Source of the DNA: an uncultured Gaiellaceae bacterium | GTDB taxonomy: Bacteria; Actinomycetota; Thermoleophilia; Gaiellales; Gaiellaceae | DNA length: 12,816 nucleotides | Reading direction: 5' to 3' | NCBI GenBank assembly: GCA_955652075.1 | Contig: CATPAS010000264.1 | Coordinates: forward strand, 1-12,816 | In this document: piece after piece, positions 1 through 7,944 of the stretch | Position numbering within the stretch: position 1 is the stretch's first letter | Layout: each line of letters starts with the position of its first letter | The notes under the pieces: model-generated | Databases searched by the model: none | What the model saw: the letters and a program-made list of their open reading frames with translations, nothing else | What the model was told of the DNA's origin: nothing | Position numbers and translations under genes: made by a program

Positions 1-341
1 ATGCGGCGCTCGCGATCGTCGAGCTCCGCCTGGGTCTCCGCCAGCGCTGCTGCGCGGCGATCGAGCCCGGCCGACTGCTCTGCGAGCTGTTGCTCGATCT
101 GGGCGTCGCGGCCCGAGGTGTCCATCTGCTCGTTCAAAGACGCGCGCAGATGCTGCTCGCGCGCGAGCGATGCGTTCAGCTCGCCTCGGAGCGCCTCGAC
201 CTCCGTTTCCTCGATGACGGGCGCTGCTGCCGCGATCGCTTCGGCCGGCGACCTCGGCTCGGGCGGCGTCTCGCCCGCGTGGAGCTTCGCCCTGAGTCCG
301 GTGCCGAAACCGCCTTCGGTGCCATGCTCGGCCACTGACAC
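1..341 (-). CDS. Coiled-coil protein, last visible gene of the tad operon (partial)
   Basis: The first 113 codons are visible; the rest lies beyond the left edge. I chose GTG at 341 because AAGGAG (353-348) lies 6 bases upstream and shares bases with the tadC stop codon, so translation is probably coupled. A second in-frame GTG at 335 is 12 bases from that site and less likely. Residues 1-40 are flexible, rich in Gly, Pro and Ala, with no signal peptide or membrane segment. From about residue 44 to the edge the chain is rich in Glu, Gln, Arg, Leu and Ala with few breaks, as in a long cytoplasmic coiled coil. No catalytic motif is seen. It follows tadC by 10 bases, so a role with the Tad machine is inferred only from position. 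It could be the N-terminus of a signalling or scaffold protein. The gene is likely real; its function is unknown. Confidence 0.75.
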   Translation of the reverse strand, partial: MSVAEHGTEGGFGTGLRAKLHAGETPPEPRSPAEAIAAAAPVIEETEVEALRGELNASLAREQHLRASLNEQMDTSGRDAQIEQQLAEQSAGLDRRAAALAETQAELDDRERR

Positions 342-351
342 CCCCCTCTCC

Positions 352-1260
352 TTAGAACTTGAAGAACGTTGAGAGGTTGAGGAACGCGGGCCCGAGCACC
401 ACGAGGAACATCGCCGGGAAGATGAAAATGACCGTCGGGAAGAGCATCTTGATCGGTGCCTTCATCGCCTTCTCCTCGGCGAGCAGCTGCCGCTTGAGGC
501 GCGTGTCGCCGGCCTGAACCTTCAGGATTCGACCGAGCGAGATGCCCAGCTGGTCAGCCTGGATGATCGCCCGCACGAAGCTGGCCATCTCCTGCGACGA
601 GCTGCGCTCGGACATCTTCTTCAGCGCCTCGCTTCGGCCCTCGCCGATGCGGATCCCGCCGAGCGCGAGCTCGAACTCTTCGATCAGCGGACCGTCCATG
701 TGCTCGGTCAGCTTCTGCACCGCGCCGTCGAAGCCGAGGCCGGCCTCCACACTCACCGACAGCAGATCGAGCGCATCGGGAAGCTCGGCCGACACCGCAG
801 CCTGGCGGCGCTTCACACGGCCGTTGAGATAGACACCGGGAGCGAGCGCTCCGATGGCTCCGAGGCCGAGAGCGATGAGAACCGTGACCTTGGGCGTCAT
901 CGCGCCTCCGAGAGCGAAACCGAGGAGGATTCCCCCGAGGCCGAGGATGCCCTTGGCGCCGATGATCGTCGTCGGAGACGTTCTCCGCATACCTGCCGCC
1001 ATCAACTTCTGCGACACGGCCTCCACCGACAGACGCGGATTGACGCGGAGCACGAGCCGGGCGGCCTTCGCCACGAACGGGTCGAGAGCACGCTCGCGGA
1101 AGCGCGGCAGCTCACGCCCGGTGACAGTGCGGAGGCGACCGTAATTGGCAGCACGGTGCACGAGGTTCCGCCGGTTTCGCATCGGCGTGGTGGCGAGCTC
1201 CGCGAAGAAGAAGACGGCGCCCCCGATGGATGCGATTGCAAGGATCAGGATCAGTGACAT
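352..1260 (-). CDS. tadC: TadC, Tad pilus inner-membrane platform protein (T2SSF family)
   Basis: This 302-residue protein belongs to the type II secretion F family and would form the cytoplasmic-membrane platform with TadB, on which the TadA ATPase acts. There is an N-terminal membrane segment (about 3-22), two more hydrophobic segments (about 103-122 and 126-145), a cytoplasmic F domain (about 155-265) opening with the typical LPDALDLLSVSVEAGLGFD stretch (160-178), and a C-terminal hydrophobic segment (about 271-297). Length and topology are normal for TadC. ATG at 1260 has GAGG 8 bases upstream inside the end of tadB; the tadB stop is only 4 bases away, so the two are translated together. 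The stop codon TAA overlaps the ribosome site of the next gene. TadC is distinguished from TadB by gene order and lack of an extra domain; the TadB/TadC labels are otherwise hard to separate from sequence alone. Confidence 0.93.
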   Translation of the reverse strand: MSLILILAIASIGGAVFFFAELATTPMRNRRNLVHRAANYGRLRTVTGRELPRFRERALDPFVAKAARLVLRVNPRLSVEAVSQKLMAAGMRRTSPTTIIGAKGILGLGGILLGFALGGAMTPKVTVLIALGLGAIGALAPGVYLNGRVKRRQAAVSAELPDALDLLSVSVEAGLGFDGAVQKLTEHMDGPLIEEFELALGGIRIGEGRSEALKKMSERSSSQEMASFVRAIIQADQLGISLGRILKVQAGDTRLKRQLLAEEKAMKAPIKMLFPTVIFIFPAMFLVVLGPAFLNLSTFFKF

Positions 1261-1264
1261 GTCA

Positions 1265-3133
1265 TCAACCTCGGAATGAGACGATTTTTTTGAGGATCAG
1301 GGAGCCGAACCCCATCATCACCAGTCCGATGAGGATGAGGATATGACCCGTGTGTGAGTAGTACAGCGGGTGCATGTAGGTCCTGTTCACCAGCGTGATC
1401 ACTCCGGCCAGGAAGAACGGGATACCGATGAGCGTGTAGGCCGACATTCGGCCCATCGCCGTGAGTGCGCGGATCTTGCGGGCGAACTGCTGCCGCTGGC
1501 GCACGGTGTCGGCGACCATGTCGAACAGCGTCGCGAGCGAACCGCCGACCTGTCGCTGAATCGTGACGGCGGTGATGGCGAACTCGAAGTTCTTCGAGGC
1601 CATGCGCTCGGCCATCTCCAGGAGCGCATCGTCCATCGGCCGGCCCAGGGAGGCCTCGGTCAGTACGCGCTTGAACTCGTCGTTCGCAGGTGGATGACCC
1701 TCGTCGACAACGGCCTGGAGGCCCTGCTTGAACGAGTGACCGGCCTTGAGCGAAGCGGCGATGGTGATCAGAAGATCCGGCAGCTCGTCTTCGAACGCCT
1801 TCAGCCGCTTCTTCATCTTGAGCCAAACCCACGCGCCCGGGATCATCCCGGCCGTCACGGTCAGCGCGACCAAGACCATGAGGGACGCCCCGAAGAGAAA
1901 TGCGAGCAGAGCCATGAGCACCGCGGCGCCGACGGTGATCCAGACGAACTCGACCGTTCGGAGCTGGATGTCGGCGCGTTCGAGCATCCGGCTGATCGAT
2001 CGCCACTGCTTGAGGTGGCCAAGAGCCCTCTCTGTGGCCGCGAAGATGGACGAGAGCGCCTCGTTGCGCCGCTCCTTGCGGTTCTTTTTCGAGTTTCCCT
2101 TGCCCTCGCCGGTATGCGCGACGATTCGGCTGCGGACCCAGGAGCCCCGGATGCCGGCCAGGAAGAAGAGGCACCCGAAGAGCACGAGGGCCGCGACGGC
2201 GATGGCAAGCGCAAGCGGGCCGCCGGGGCCGTAGGCGTTCTTCGGAAGGAAGCTCGAGGGGCCGGGAAGGGAGGTGCCCTTACCTGCGGGAATCGTCGCG
2301 AGCTGAGTGGTCGAGCCCTCGCCGACGATCGACGCGGTGAGCCGCACATGGTCCCCAGGCCGAGCGGCAGTGAGGTACTGGACTCGCCATGTCTTCTTCA
2401 GCGCGTCCGCGATTGACGTGTAGACGCGCGCCAGCTCCGAGGTCGACGCGGCGCCATAGTACTGACCGCCTGTCGAGCGCGCGAGCTGAGTGAGCGGGCC
2501 GGGGGTGAATCCCTGGCCTTCGATCCCAATCGAGTAGATCGCAGCGTTCGCCTCGTGGGCCGCCTTGATCGCGGTTGCGAGCGAACCGCTGCTGGCGTTG
2601 TCGGCCCCGTCGCTGAGCACGATGATCACGCGCCCCGGCAGCGGGTTCCCTTTCAACTGGTTGGCCGCCACGATGACCGCGTCGTAGAGTGCTGTTCCTC
2701 TGACGCGATCCGTCGCCATGCGCCCGAGCGGGAGGTCCGCGTCGCGCTGGACGGTCGAGAAGGGAGACAGCGTCGACACCTTCGATCCGAAGGCGATGAC
2801 GGAGAGCTCGTCGGCGGCCTGCTTGGCCGCGACGAATGCTCGCGCAGCGGCTGCAGCGTCAGCAAGCGGCTTGCCCCGCATGGACTGCGAACGGTCGATC
2901 AAGGTCGCGATCGCCTTGACGCTCCCGAGGTTTTGCGCCTGGAAGCCGGCGACCGGTGTGCCGTTCTCCCACAGAGTCGGTCTGCCGCCACCCGTGGGCG
3001 TATAGATGGATGCGCGGATCGTCGGGTAGGACGTCGTGTCGACACCCCGCAGCTGGACCGCCGCACCTGCGGCGACCGGAACTGCGAGGAGGATGAACGC
3101 GAGCCCGGCGACGGCGAGCCGGATTCGGCTCAT
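1265..3133 (-). CDS. tadB: VWA domain-TadB fusion, Tad pilus platform protein
   Basis: The protein has 622 residues, about twice a usual TadB. Domains in order: signal peptide or anchor (about 5-24); a von Willebrand A domain (about 70-245); a membrane segment (about 306-328); a basic cytoplasmic stretch (338-356); a TadB/T2SSF region with hydrophobic segments at about 395-440, an F domain opening LPDLLITIAASLKAGHSFKQ (451-470), and C-terminal segments at about 565-584 and 597-616. The VWA metal site (MIDAS) appears complete: D80-x-S82-x-S84, T147 and D175. The topology places the VWA domain outside the membrane and the F domain in the cytoplasm. I chose ATG at 3133, which overlaps the tadA stop (ATGA), has AAGGGAG 7 bases upstream, and gives a signal peptide directly; an upstream extension to 3277 would run inside tadA. 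The VWA part may bind pilin, minor pilins or a surface ligand; that is inference. Confidence 0.93.
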   Translation of the reverse strand: MSRIRLAVAGLAFILLAVPVAAGAAVQLRGVDTTSYPTIRASIYTPTGGGRPTLWENGTPVAGFQAQNLGSVKAIATLIDRSQSMRGKPLADAAAAARAFVAAKQAADELSVIAFGSKVSTLSPFSTVQRDADLPLGRMATDRVRGTALYDAVIVAANQLKGNPLPGRVIIVLSDGADNASSGSLATAIKAAHEANAAIYSIGIEGQGFTPGPLTQLARSTGGQYYGAASTSELARVYTSIADALKKTWRVQYLTAARPGDHVRLTASIVGEGSTTQLATIPAGKGTSLPGPSSFLPKNAYGPGGPLALAIAVAALVLFGCLFFLAGIRGSWVRSRIVAHTGEGKGNSKKNRKERRNEALSSIFAATERALGHLKQWRSISRMLERADIQLRTVEFVWITVGAAVLMALLAFLFGASLMVLVALTVTAGMIPGAWVWLKMKKRLKAFEDELPDLLITIAASLKAGHSFKQGLQAVVDEGHPPANDEFKRVLTEASLGRPMDDALLEMAERMASKNFEFAITAVTIQRQVGGSLATLFDMVADTVRQRQQFARKIRALTAMGRMSAYTLIGIPFFLAGVITLVNRTYMHPLYYSHTGHILILIGLVMMGFGSLILKKIVSFRG

Positions 3134-4581
3134 TGAAATGCTCCCTTGAACTTCGACGCTTGGTGGCCCTGGCCGGCTGCCGGAGCTTCCGTGTCGTCCT
3201 TGCTGAAGAAGCTCGACTGGAGCATGACGCCGTTGGCGGCCATCTTGTCGAGGAAGTTCGGCTTCAGGCCGGTGCACATCAGGGGCGTGAGCAGGCGCAC
3301 GCCGACGCCGCCGGTGGCCGTCGTCTCGTCCGGCGGCTTCGCGTGGAAGATGTCCTGCAACGTGATCACCTCCGACTCCATGCGGAGGACCTCCGTGACG
3401 TGCGAGATCCGGCGCGAGCCGTCGACGAGACGCGTGATCTGGACGAGCAGGTCGAATGCGCTCGAGACCTGCTCGCGGATCGCCCGGAGGGGAAGCTCCA
3501 CACCGGCCGTCAGCACGAGAGTCTCGAGACGCGAGAGTGCGTCGCGCGGAGAGTTCGCGTGGATCGTCGTCAGCGATCCTTCGTGGCCCGTGTTCATCGC
3601 CTGGAGCATGTCCAGGGTCTCGGGGCCGCGGACCTCGCCGACGATGATCCGGTCGGGCCGCATGCGCAGGGCGTTGCGGACGAGCTCGCGGATCCGGATC
3701 TCGCCCTGGCCCTCGATGTTCGGAGGCCGCGACTCCAGCGTGATGACGTGCTCCTGCTGGAGCTGGAGCTCGGCTGCATCCTCGATCGTGACGATGCGCT
3801 CGTCGCCGGGGATGAACGCGGACATCGCGTTCAGCGTGGTCGTCTTACCGGTGCCGGTACCGCCGGAAATCAGGACGTTGAGCTTGCCCTTGACGCAGGC
3901 CGCGAGGAACTGCGCGGCCTTCGGCGAGATCGAGCCGAACGAGATCAGGTCGTTCATCGTGTACGGGTCGCGCGCGAACTTTCGGATCGTCAGCGTCGGG
4001 CCCTTTAGTGCGAGTGGTGGAATGATTGCGTTGACACGCGAGCCGTCCGGGAGACGCGCGTCGACCATCGGCGAGGCCTCGTCCACGCGGCGGCCGATCT
4101 GGGACACGATCTTGTCGATGATGCGAAGCAGGTGCGAGTTGTCCGCGAAGGACGCCGGCACGCGCTCGATCTTGCCCAGCCGCTCGACGTAGATCTGGTC
4201 GTACGCGTTCACCATGACTTCGGTAACGGAGTCGTCACGGAGGAAGTTCTCCAGCGGCCCGTAGCCGAGAATGTCGTCTGTGATCTCTCGGATGATCTGA
4301 CGGCGCTCTTCGCGCGTCAGCGGCGTCCGGTCCAGCACGAGCTGCTCCGTAACGGCTCGCGTGACACGTTCACCCAGGTCGCCGGACCCGGTCGACTCGC
4401 GCTTGAAGAGCTCGGCACCCAGCGTGGCGATGCACGCGTGGTGGATGCGGGTCTTCAGCTCGGCATACGGGTCCTGCGTGGGAGACGGGGAAGCCGTTTC
4501 ATGGCTGTGCCCGCCGGAGAGCAGCTCCGCGGTTGCGGAAGAGCTCCCGTTGGAGGTTTTGAGGCGGTCGTGGAGGCCCAT
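3130..4581 (-). CDS. tadA: TadA/CpaF, Tad pilus assembly ATPase
   Basis: This 483-residue cytoplasmic ATPase of the type II/IV secretion family would power Flp pilus assembly by working on the TadB/TadC platform. Residues 1-40 are low-complexity; the N-terminal domain spans about 45-205. The ATPase core shows Walker A GGTGTGKTT (240-248), an Asp box IVTIEDAAEL (263-272), Walker B RIIVGEVRG with Glu316 (311-319) and a His box GHEGSLTTIHANS (332-344), so all key residues are present. The C-terminal tail (about 420-460) resembles the tail common in actinobacterial CpaF proteins. ATG at 4581 is 3 bases after the cpaE stop with GAGG 9 bases upstream; the stop TGA overlaps the tadB start. Order cpaE-tadA-tadB-tadC is the classic Tad core. 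An archaeal-type or general secretion ATPase is ruled out by the neighbourhood. Confidence 0.96.
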   Translation of the reverse strand: MGLHDRLKTSNGSSSATAELLSGGHSHETASPSPTQDPYAELKTRIHHACIATLGAELFKRESTGSGDLGERVTRAVTEQLVLDRTPLTREERRQIIREITDDILGYGPLENFLRDDSVTEVMVNAYDQIYVERLGKIERVPASFADNSHLLRIIDKIVSQIGRRVDEASPMVDARLPDGSRVNAIIPPLALKGPTLTIRKFARDPYTMNDLISFGSISPKAAQFLAACVKGKLNVLISGGTGTGKTTTLNAMSAFIPGDERIVTIEDAAELQLQQEHVITLESRPPNIEGQGEIRIRELVRNALRMRPDRIIVGEVRGPETLDMLQAMNTGHEGSLTTIHANSPRDALSRLETLVLTAGVELPLRAIREQVSSAFDLLVQITRLVDGSRRISHVTEVLRMESEVITLQDIFHAKPPDETTATGGVGVRLLTPLMCTGLKPNFLDKMAANGVMLQSSFFSKDDTEAPAAGQGHQASKFKGAFQ

Positions 4582-4584
4582 GGG

Positions 4585-5781
4585 TTACGACCTCGCGAGC
4601 GTGGGAAGGAGACGACGCTTCTTGCCCTCTTCCTTGATTACCGGAAAGAGCTCCTTCGCCATTGCCTTGATCGCCTTCGACACGTCTGCTGATTCCTCGG
4701 ACAGCACGACGGGGTTGCCGCGATTGACCGACAGTGGAACTGCGCGGTCGGACGGAACCTCGAAGCGCACCTTCATCCCCAGCGCGCCTTCCACCTCGTT
4801 CGGCTTCATGCCGACCTTGGAGTTGGAGCGGTTGAGGACGATGCGAACGCGTTGCTTCGGGAACGAGAGCAGGTCGAGCGTCTGCAGCGCCAGGCGCAGG
4901 TTCTTGAGCGTCGGCACGTCGAGCGAGCAGAGCAGCAGCAGCTCGTCCGTACGATCGAGCGTTGCAAGCATCGGCCCGTGGAAGAACGGCGATGTGTCGA
5001 CCACGATGACGTCGAACGCCTCGCGGGCCACCTCGAGCAGGCGGCCCAGCTTGGCCTCGGTCACGAGCTCTGCATCCTCCGGGCGAAGCGGAGCCGGCAG
5101 CACCTCGAGCCCGCACGCGTGCTTGGTCGTGTAACCGGCCAGCTTCTCCGCGTCGAGCTCGCCCGGGGCGACGACCAGGTCATAGATCGTCTTCTCTGGC
5201 TCGATGCCGAGCATGATCGCAGCGTCGCCGAATTGCAGGTCGAGGTCGAGGAGCAGTGTCTTGCGCCCCTCGAACTTCGCGCAGGCCGCGGCCAGGTTGG
5301 TGGCGGTGACCGTCTTGCCCGTCCCGCCCTTCGGCGAGAAAACCGTCACGATCTTGCCGTGCCGGCCGCCGCCGGCGTCGTGATGCCGGCGGGTGGTGTG
5401 AGTGGACTTGCGGATTGCGAAGACGATGTTCTCGACAAGTTGGGGCAGAAGCAGGACGTCGGCGACGTCCGCGTCCAGAGCCTGCTCGAGCAGCCCCGAA
5501 GAGCCGCCCGACGCGAGCATCAGGATCGGGGCACGTGTGTGCTCCCGAATCGCTGCCAGCTCGTCCGCGGGCAGTGACGCGGCCCGCGTTGCATGGAGGA
5601 TGGCGTCCAGATGCCCGCCGGCCAGCGCCGCGGCGCCGTCGGCGACATTGGTGCTGGCCCCCACGAGTTCGATCTCAGGGTGACTGGCGAGCGATTCGCG
5701 GAGCTTGTCGAACCCTTCACAGGATCCGGTGGCGTAAACCCGCACGCGCTCGCGCGTGGTTGTCTCGGTAGCGGTGCTCAT
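4585..5781 (-). CDS. cpaE: CpaE/TadZ, pilus-positioning ParA/MinD-like ATPase
   Basis: The protein has 398 residues. TadZ/CpaE proteins localise the Tad machine, often to a pole. The N-terminal part (about 11-125) folds like a response-regulator receiver in predicted layout, but where the phospho-acceptor Asp should be (after LDAIL) there is A64, so it is a pseudo-receiver, as known for this family. The C-terminal part (about 143-385) is a SIMIBI ATPase with a deviant Walker A KGGTGKT (151-157, with the signature Lys151), a second motif DLDLQFGD (179-186) and Walker B VIVVDTSP (258-265). ParA relatives usually have KGGVGKT; Thr at that place is tolerated in CpaE. ATG at 5781 shares one base with the cpaB stop (TAATG) and has a strong AAGGAGG site 5 bases upstream. 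The last 25 residues are basic, perhaps a membrane or DNA contact. Confidence 0.94.
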   Translation of the reverse strand: MSTATETTTRERVRVYATGSCEGFDKLRESLASHPEIELVGASTNVADGAAALAGGHLDAILHATRAASLPADELAAIREHTRAPILMLASGGSSGLLEQALDADVADVLLLPQLVENIVFAIRKSTHTTRRHHDAGGGRHGKIVTVFSPKGGTGKTVTATNLAAACAKFEGRKTLLLDLDLQFGDAAIMLGIEPEKTIYDLVVAPGELDAEKLAGYTTKHACGLEVLPAPLRPEDAELVTEAKLGRLLEVAREAFDVIVVDTSPFFHGPMLATLDRTDELLLLCSLDVPTLKNLRLALQTLDLLSFPKQRVRIVLNRSNSKVGMKPNEVEGALGMKVRFEVPSDRAVPLSVNRGNPVVLSEESADVSKAIKAMAKELFPVIKEEGKKRRLLPTLARS

Positions 5782-6530
5782 TACGGCCTCCTTCCGGGTC
5801 CGTCGAAGAACATGGTGTCGACTTCCTGAATCGTGTTCCCGCTGTCGACCGAGTTCACAGGCGGCCGTAGCGTGAGATGCCAGCTGCCGTTCTTCTCGAT
5901 CCAGAACAGCTTCTGCACCTCGACATCGGTGACGCGAAGCTGGACGTTCTGCGACTTGTCGCCGCCAGAGGTGACCGTTGAACCGGCACCGCCGCCCAGC
6001 GGCGCACGCAGGACGAGGATGTTCCGCAAAACGACACGGGTGATAGCGCGGTCGTTGCCGTTGTTGCCTTGCTTGACGCTCCAGTTGCCGACCACGTCGA
6101 CGTGATCGCCTGCCTTCAACGTGCCGGCGAGCAGCGAGTTCGGATCACCCGCGAGCTCGTAAGCCCGCTGAGTGCCCTTGATCTGAGACCTGATGCCCTG
6201 CTCCGTCGGCGGAGCGAAGCGTCGCGTGCTCACCTGCTCGCCCTGGTAGACGTCCTGCGTGGCGACGTACTGCGCGAGCTGGTCCGGAGACGAGATCGCG
6301 CCCGCGACGACTGCCTTGCGGGGCACGGTCTGCTGCGTGAGCATCTTCCTGCCGACAACGTCCGCGCCTGAAGTGCCTGCCGGGATGTCGCGCGCGGCGA
6401 CGAGGACCGTCACTTTGCCTTCCCCGCGCTGCACATGGCGCTTGTAGTTGACGACGTATGCGCTCGTCAGGATGGCGGCGAGTGCGGCCAGCGCGACGGC
6501 GATCCCGATATTCTTGGCGCGATAATTCAT
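5781..6530 (-). CDS. cpaB: CpaB/RcpC, Flp pilus assembly protein
   Basis: This 249-residue protein has one N-terminal membrane anchor (about 8-27) and an extracytoplasmic body. Residues about 38-103 form an SAF-type domain beginning VTVLVAARDIPAGT (40-53), and about 110-240 match the RcpC/CpaB domain, including AGDHVDVVGNW (140-150). In Gram-negative bacteria CpaB works with the secretin; here no secretin gene is present, so it probably links the platform to the cell wall. A Gly/Ser-rich stretch (179-191) is a likely flexible loop. ATG at 6530 has AAAGGA only 2 bases upstream, a tight and possibly weak site. A 76-base gap with a tandem repeat separates it from the TadG-like gene; its stop overlaps the cpaE start by one base. 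Confidence 0.92.
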   Translation of the reverse strand: MNYRAKNIGIAVALAALAAILTSAYVVNYKRHVQRGEGKVTVLVAARDIPAGTSGADVVGRKMLTQQTVPRKAVVAGAISSPDQLAQYVATQDVYQGEQVSTRRFAPPTEQGIRSQIKGTQRAYELAGDPNSLLAGTLKAGDHVDVVGNWSVKQGNNGNDRAITRVVLRNILVLRAPLGGGAGSTVTSGGDKSQNVQLRVTDVEVQKLFWIEKNGSWHLTLRPPVNSVDSGNTIQEVDTMFFDGPGRRP

Positions 6531-6543
6531 AGTCCTTTCTCTT

Positions 6544-6610
6544 TTCGTTAGAAGGGCCTGAGGACTTGAGAGCTATTTCGTAAGAAGGGCCTGAAGACTT
6601 GAGGACCTAT
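6544..6610. repeat. Imperfect tandem repeat, two copies, about 33 bp
   Basis: Two adjacent copies (6544-6576 and 6577-6610) share the core AGAAGGGCCTGA and differ at a few bases; a short third match (TTCG) follows at the 3' end of the TadG-like gene. It fills most of the gap between the TadG-like gene and cpaB. Three repeated stop-free codon frames cross it, but no ribosome site supports translation. It looks like a local duplication; any regulatory role is unknown. Confidence 0.8.
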
Positions 6611-7527
6611 TCGATGAGCTGAATCGAGCGGACGCCGAAGTTCGGCGAGCCGTTTCCGTTCTGGGGGAGGATTCCCTGGGCGATGAATTCGGTGAAATAG
6701 CCGGTCAGCGTCCCGCTGCTGCCTCGGGCGTCGTAAGCCGTCATGTGGAACCCGATCCACCCGATGACGTTGTAGTGGGCGTTGGCGCCGTTGCCCTGGA
6801 GGGTGTCGTAGACCGGGAAGAGCAGCGTGGTGTTCAAGCGCTGTTGGAGGGCGTTCTGCATGGCCGAGGAGTTGAACTTCGCGCCCGGATCCGAGTAGTA
6901 GTTACCGAGGCCGAGGTAACTTGGGTAGCCGTCCAGCATCCAGCTGGCCAGAGTCCCTGGGCTTGTTCCACCCCTGCTACCGTCGAGATTGATCAGGTCG
7001 AAGGCGCCGGGAGCGCCGTTCTTACCCAATGGAATCGTGGTCATCTCGGTGAAGCACGGACACCCACCGGTTCCGTGGATGAGCGGGTGTTGTTCGTTGA
7101 CGACGATCGGTGCGACGCCGAGCACCGACTGCGGATAGCCGACGAGGGCCTTCGCTCTCGCGTCGATGTTTGCGCTGGCGATGCCCAGGACCCCGCTGAA
7201 GAATCCACTGGCGGTTTTCGCCGCCTTGACGGCGATGGTGTCGTTCGCCATGTTCGTGCTGGTGACCGTGATGTTGGCACCTGCAACGTCTCCGCCGTTC
7301 TGGTTCGCGTAGCTCATCGCCATCGTCTGCGCGGCGCTCGGATTGCTAGGAAGCTGCTGGGCGCCCGCGAGGGCCGCGGCATCAGCGGTGCCCTGGAGGC
7401 GGCGCTTCTCGCGGAACCAGCTGCCCACATCGAGCACGAGCGCGCACATGCCGAGGAGCACGACCAGTGAAAGGACCATGAGGACGACTGCTTGGCCGCG
7501 TTCGTCTTTTCGTCGGGCAAGAGTCAC
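6607..7527 (-). CDS. TadG-like pilus-assembly protein (TadE/G N-terminus)
   Basis: The protein has 306 residues. A short basic start with RGQAVVLMVLSLVVLLGMCA (10-29) gives the hydrophobic N-terminal helix of the TadE/G family, which anchors the protein in the cytoplasmic membrane; SWFREKRRLQGTADAAALAG (36-55) is typical of the family just after the helix. From about 130 to 306 there is an extracytoplasmic domain with the pair CPC (156-158) and a second half rich in Gly, Asn and Tyr. No VWA metal site is seen, unlike longer TadG proteins, and the operon has that domain in TadB instead. GTG at 7527 overlaps the tadE stop (GTGA) and has AAGGAG 8 bases upstream; a longer upstream start would lie inside tadE. 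It is probably a minor pilin or tip-associated subunit; the exact role is inferred. Confidence 0.88.
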   Translation of the reverse strand: MTLARRKDERGQAVVLMVLSLVVLLGMCALVLDVGSWFREKRRLQGTADAAALAGAQQLPSNPSAAQTMAMSYANQNGGDVAGANITVTSTNMANDTIAVKAAKTASGFFSGVLGIASANIDARAKALVGYPQSVLGVAPIVVNEQHPLIHGTGGCPCFTEMTTIPLGKNGAPGAFDLINLDGSRGGTSPGTLASWMLDGYPSYLGLGNYYSDPGAKFNSSAMQNALQQRLNTTLLFPVYDTLQGNGANAHYNVIGWIGFHMTAYDARGSSGTLTGYFTEFIAQGILPQNGNGSPNFGVRSIQLIE

Positions 7528-7919
7528 TCGACTCGCTCCTTCATGGTGGTGTTGAGCGACCCGCTGGCCACAACCCACCCCAATAGGCTGATGTTGTACG
7601 GATAGGAGGCCGAAACCGTGACGTCCGAGCCCTCCGTCCACGGAGAGGTACAGGTCACCGTCAGTTGTGACTGCACCAGATTTCCTGATGCGCCCATGAC
7701 CTGATTGACACACGCCGCGGAGGGGTTGGCGCTCCACCGCGAGACCGCGCCCGTTCGCGCGCCGGCACGCGCAGCGTCCGTGAGGGTCACGTAGTTGTTG
7801 AAGATGATCCCGAACTGGATGATCCCGAAGAGCAGCACGACGAGGAGCGGCAGGATCAGCGCGAATTCCGTCATCGTCTGCCCTCGCTCGTTCCTTATGT
7901 CTGTCTTCTTCAAGTGCAT
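7524..7919 (-). CDS. tadE: TadE-like minor pilin (pseudopilin)
   Basis: This 131-residue protein starts with a basic leader followed by G13-QTMTEF, the Gly/Glu-Phe pattern of Flp-type prepilin cleavage (cut after G13, Glu at mature position 5), then a hydrophobic helix (about 20-42). The surface part (45-131) has two cysteines (C70, C90) that could form a disulphide. I chose ATG at 7919, with GGGAG 5 bases upstream; an in-frame GTG at 7931 has no comparable site. It lies downstream of the 7945-7976 hairpin and its stop overlaps the TadG-like start, so the two minor pilins are translated together. Leader processing needs a prepilin peptidase (TadV), which is not in this window. Confidence 0.9.
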   Translation of the reverse strand: MHLKKTDIRNERGQTMTEFALILPLLVVLLFGIIQFGIIFNNYVTLTDAARAGARTGAVSRWSANPSAACVNQVMGASGNLVQSQLTVTCTSPWTEGSDVTVSASYPYNISLLGWVVASGSLNTTMKERVE

Positions 7920-7944
7920 CTCGGCTCCCACATCGGAAAAGTTC

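Noticed and set aside
1251..2174. Long open frame of about 307 codons antiparallel in phase to tadB
   Set aside because: It overlaps the tadB coding region in another frame, is very rich in Arg, Gly and Pro, and has no start signal; it is an effect of GC-rich codons.
3146..4192. Plus-strand frame of about 348 codons opposite tadA
   Set aside because: It is antisense to a clear ATPase gene and its protein has no motif.
6548..6760. Frame with repeated QV-RPF segments across the tandem repeat
   Set aside because: The repetition only reflects the DNA repeat; it overlaps the TadG-like gene in another frame and lacks a ribosome site.
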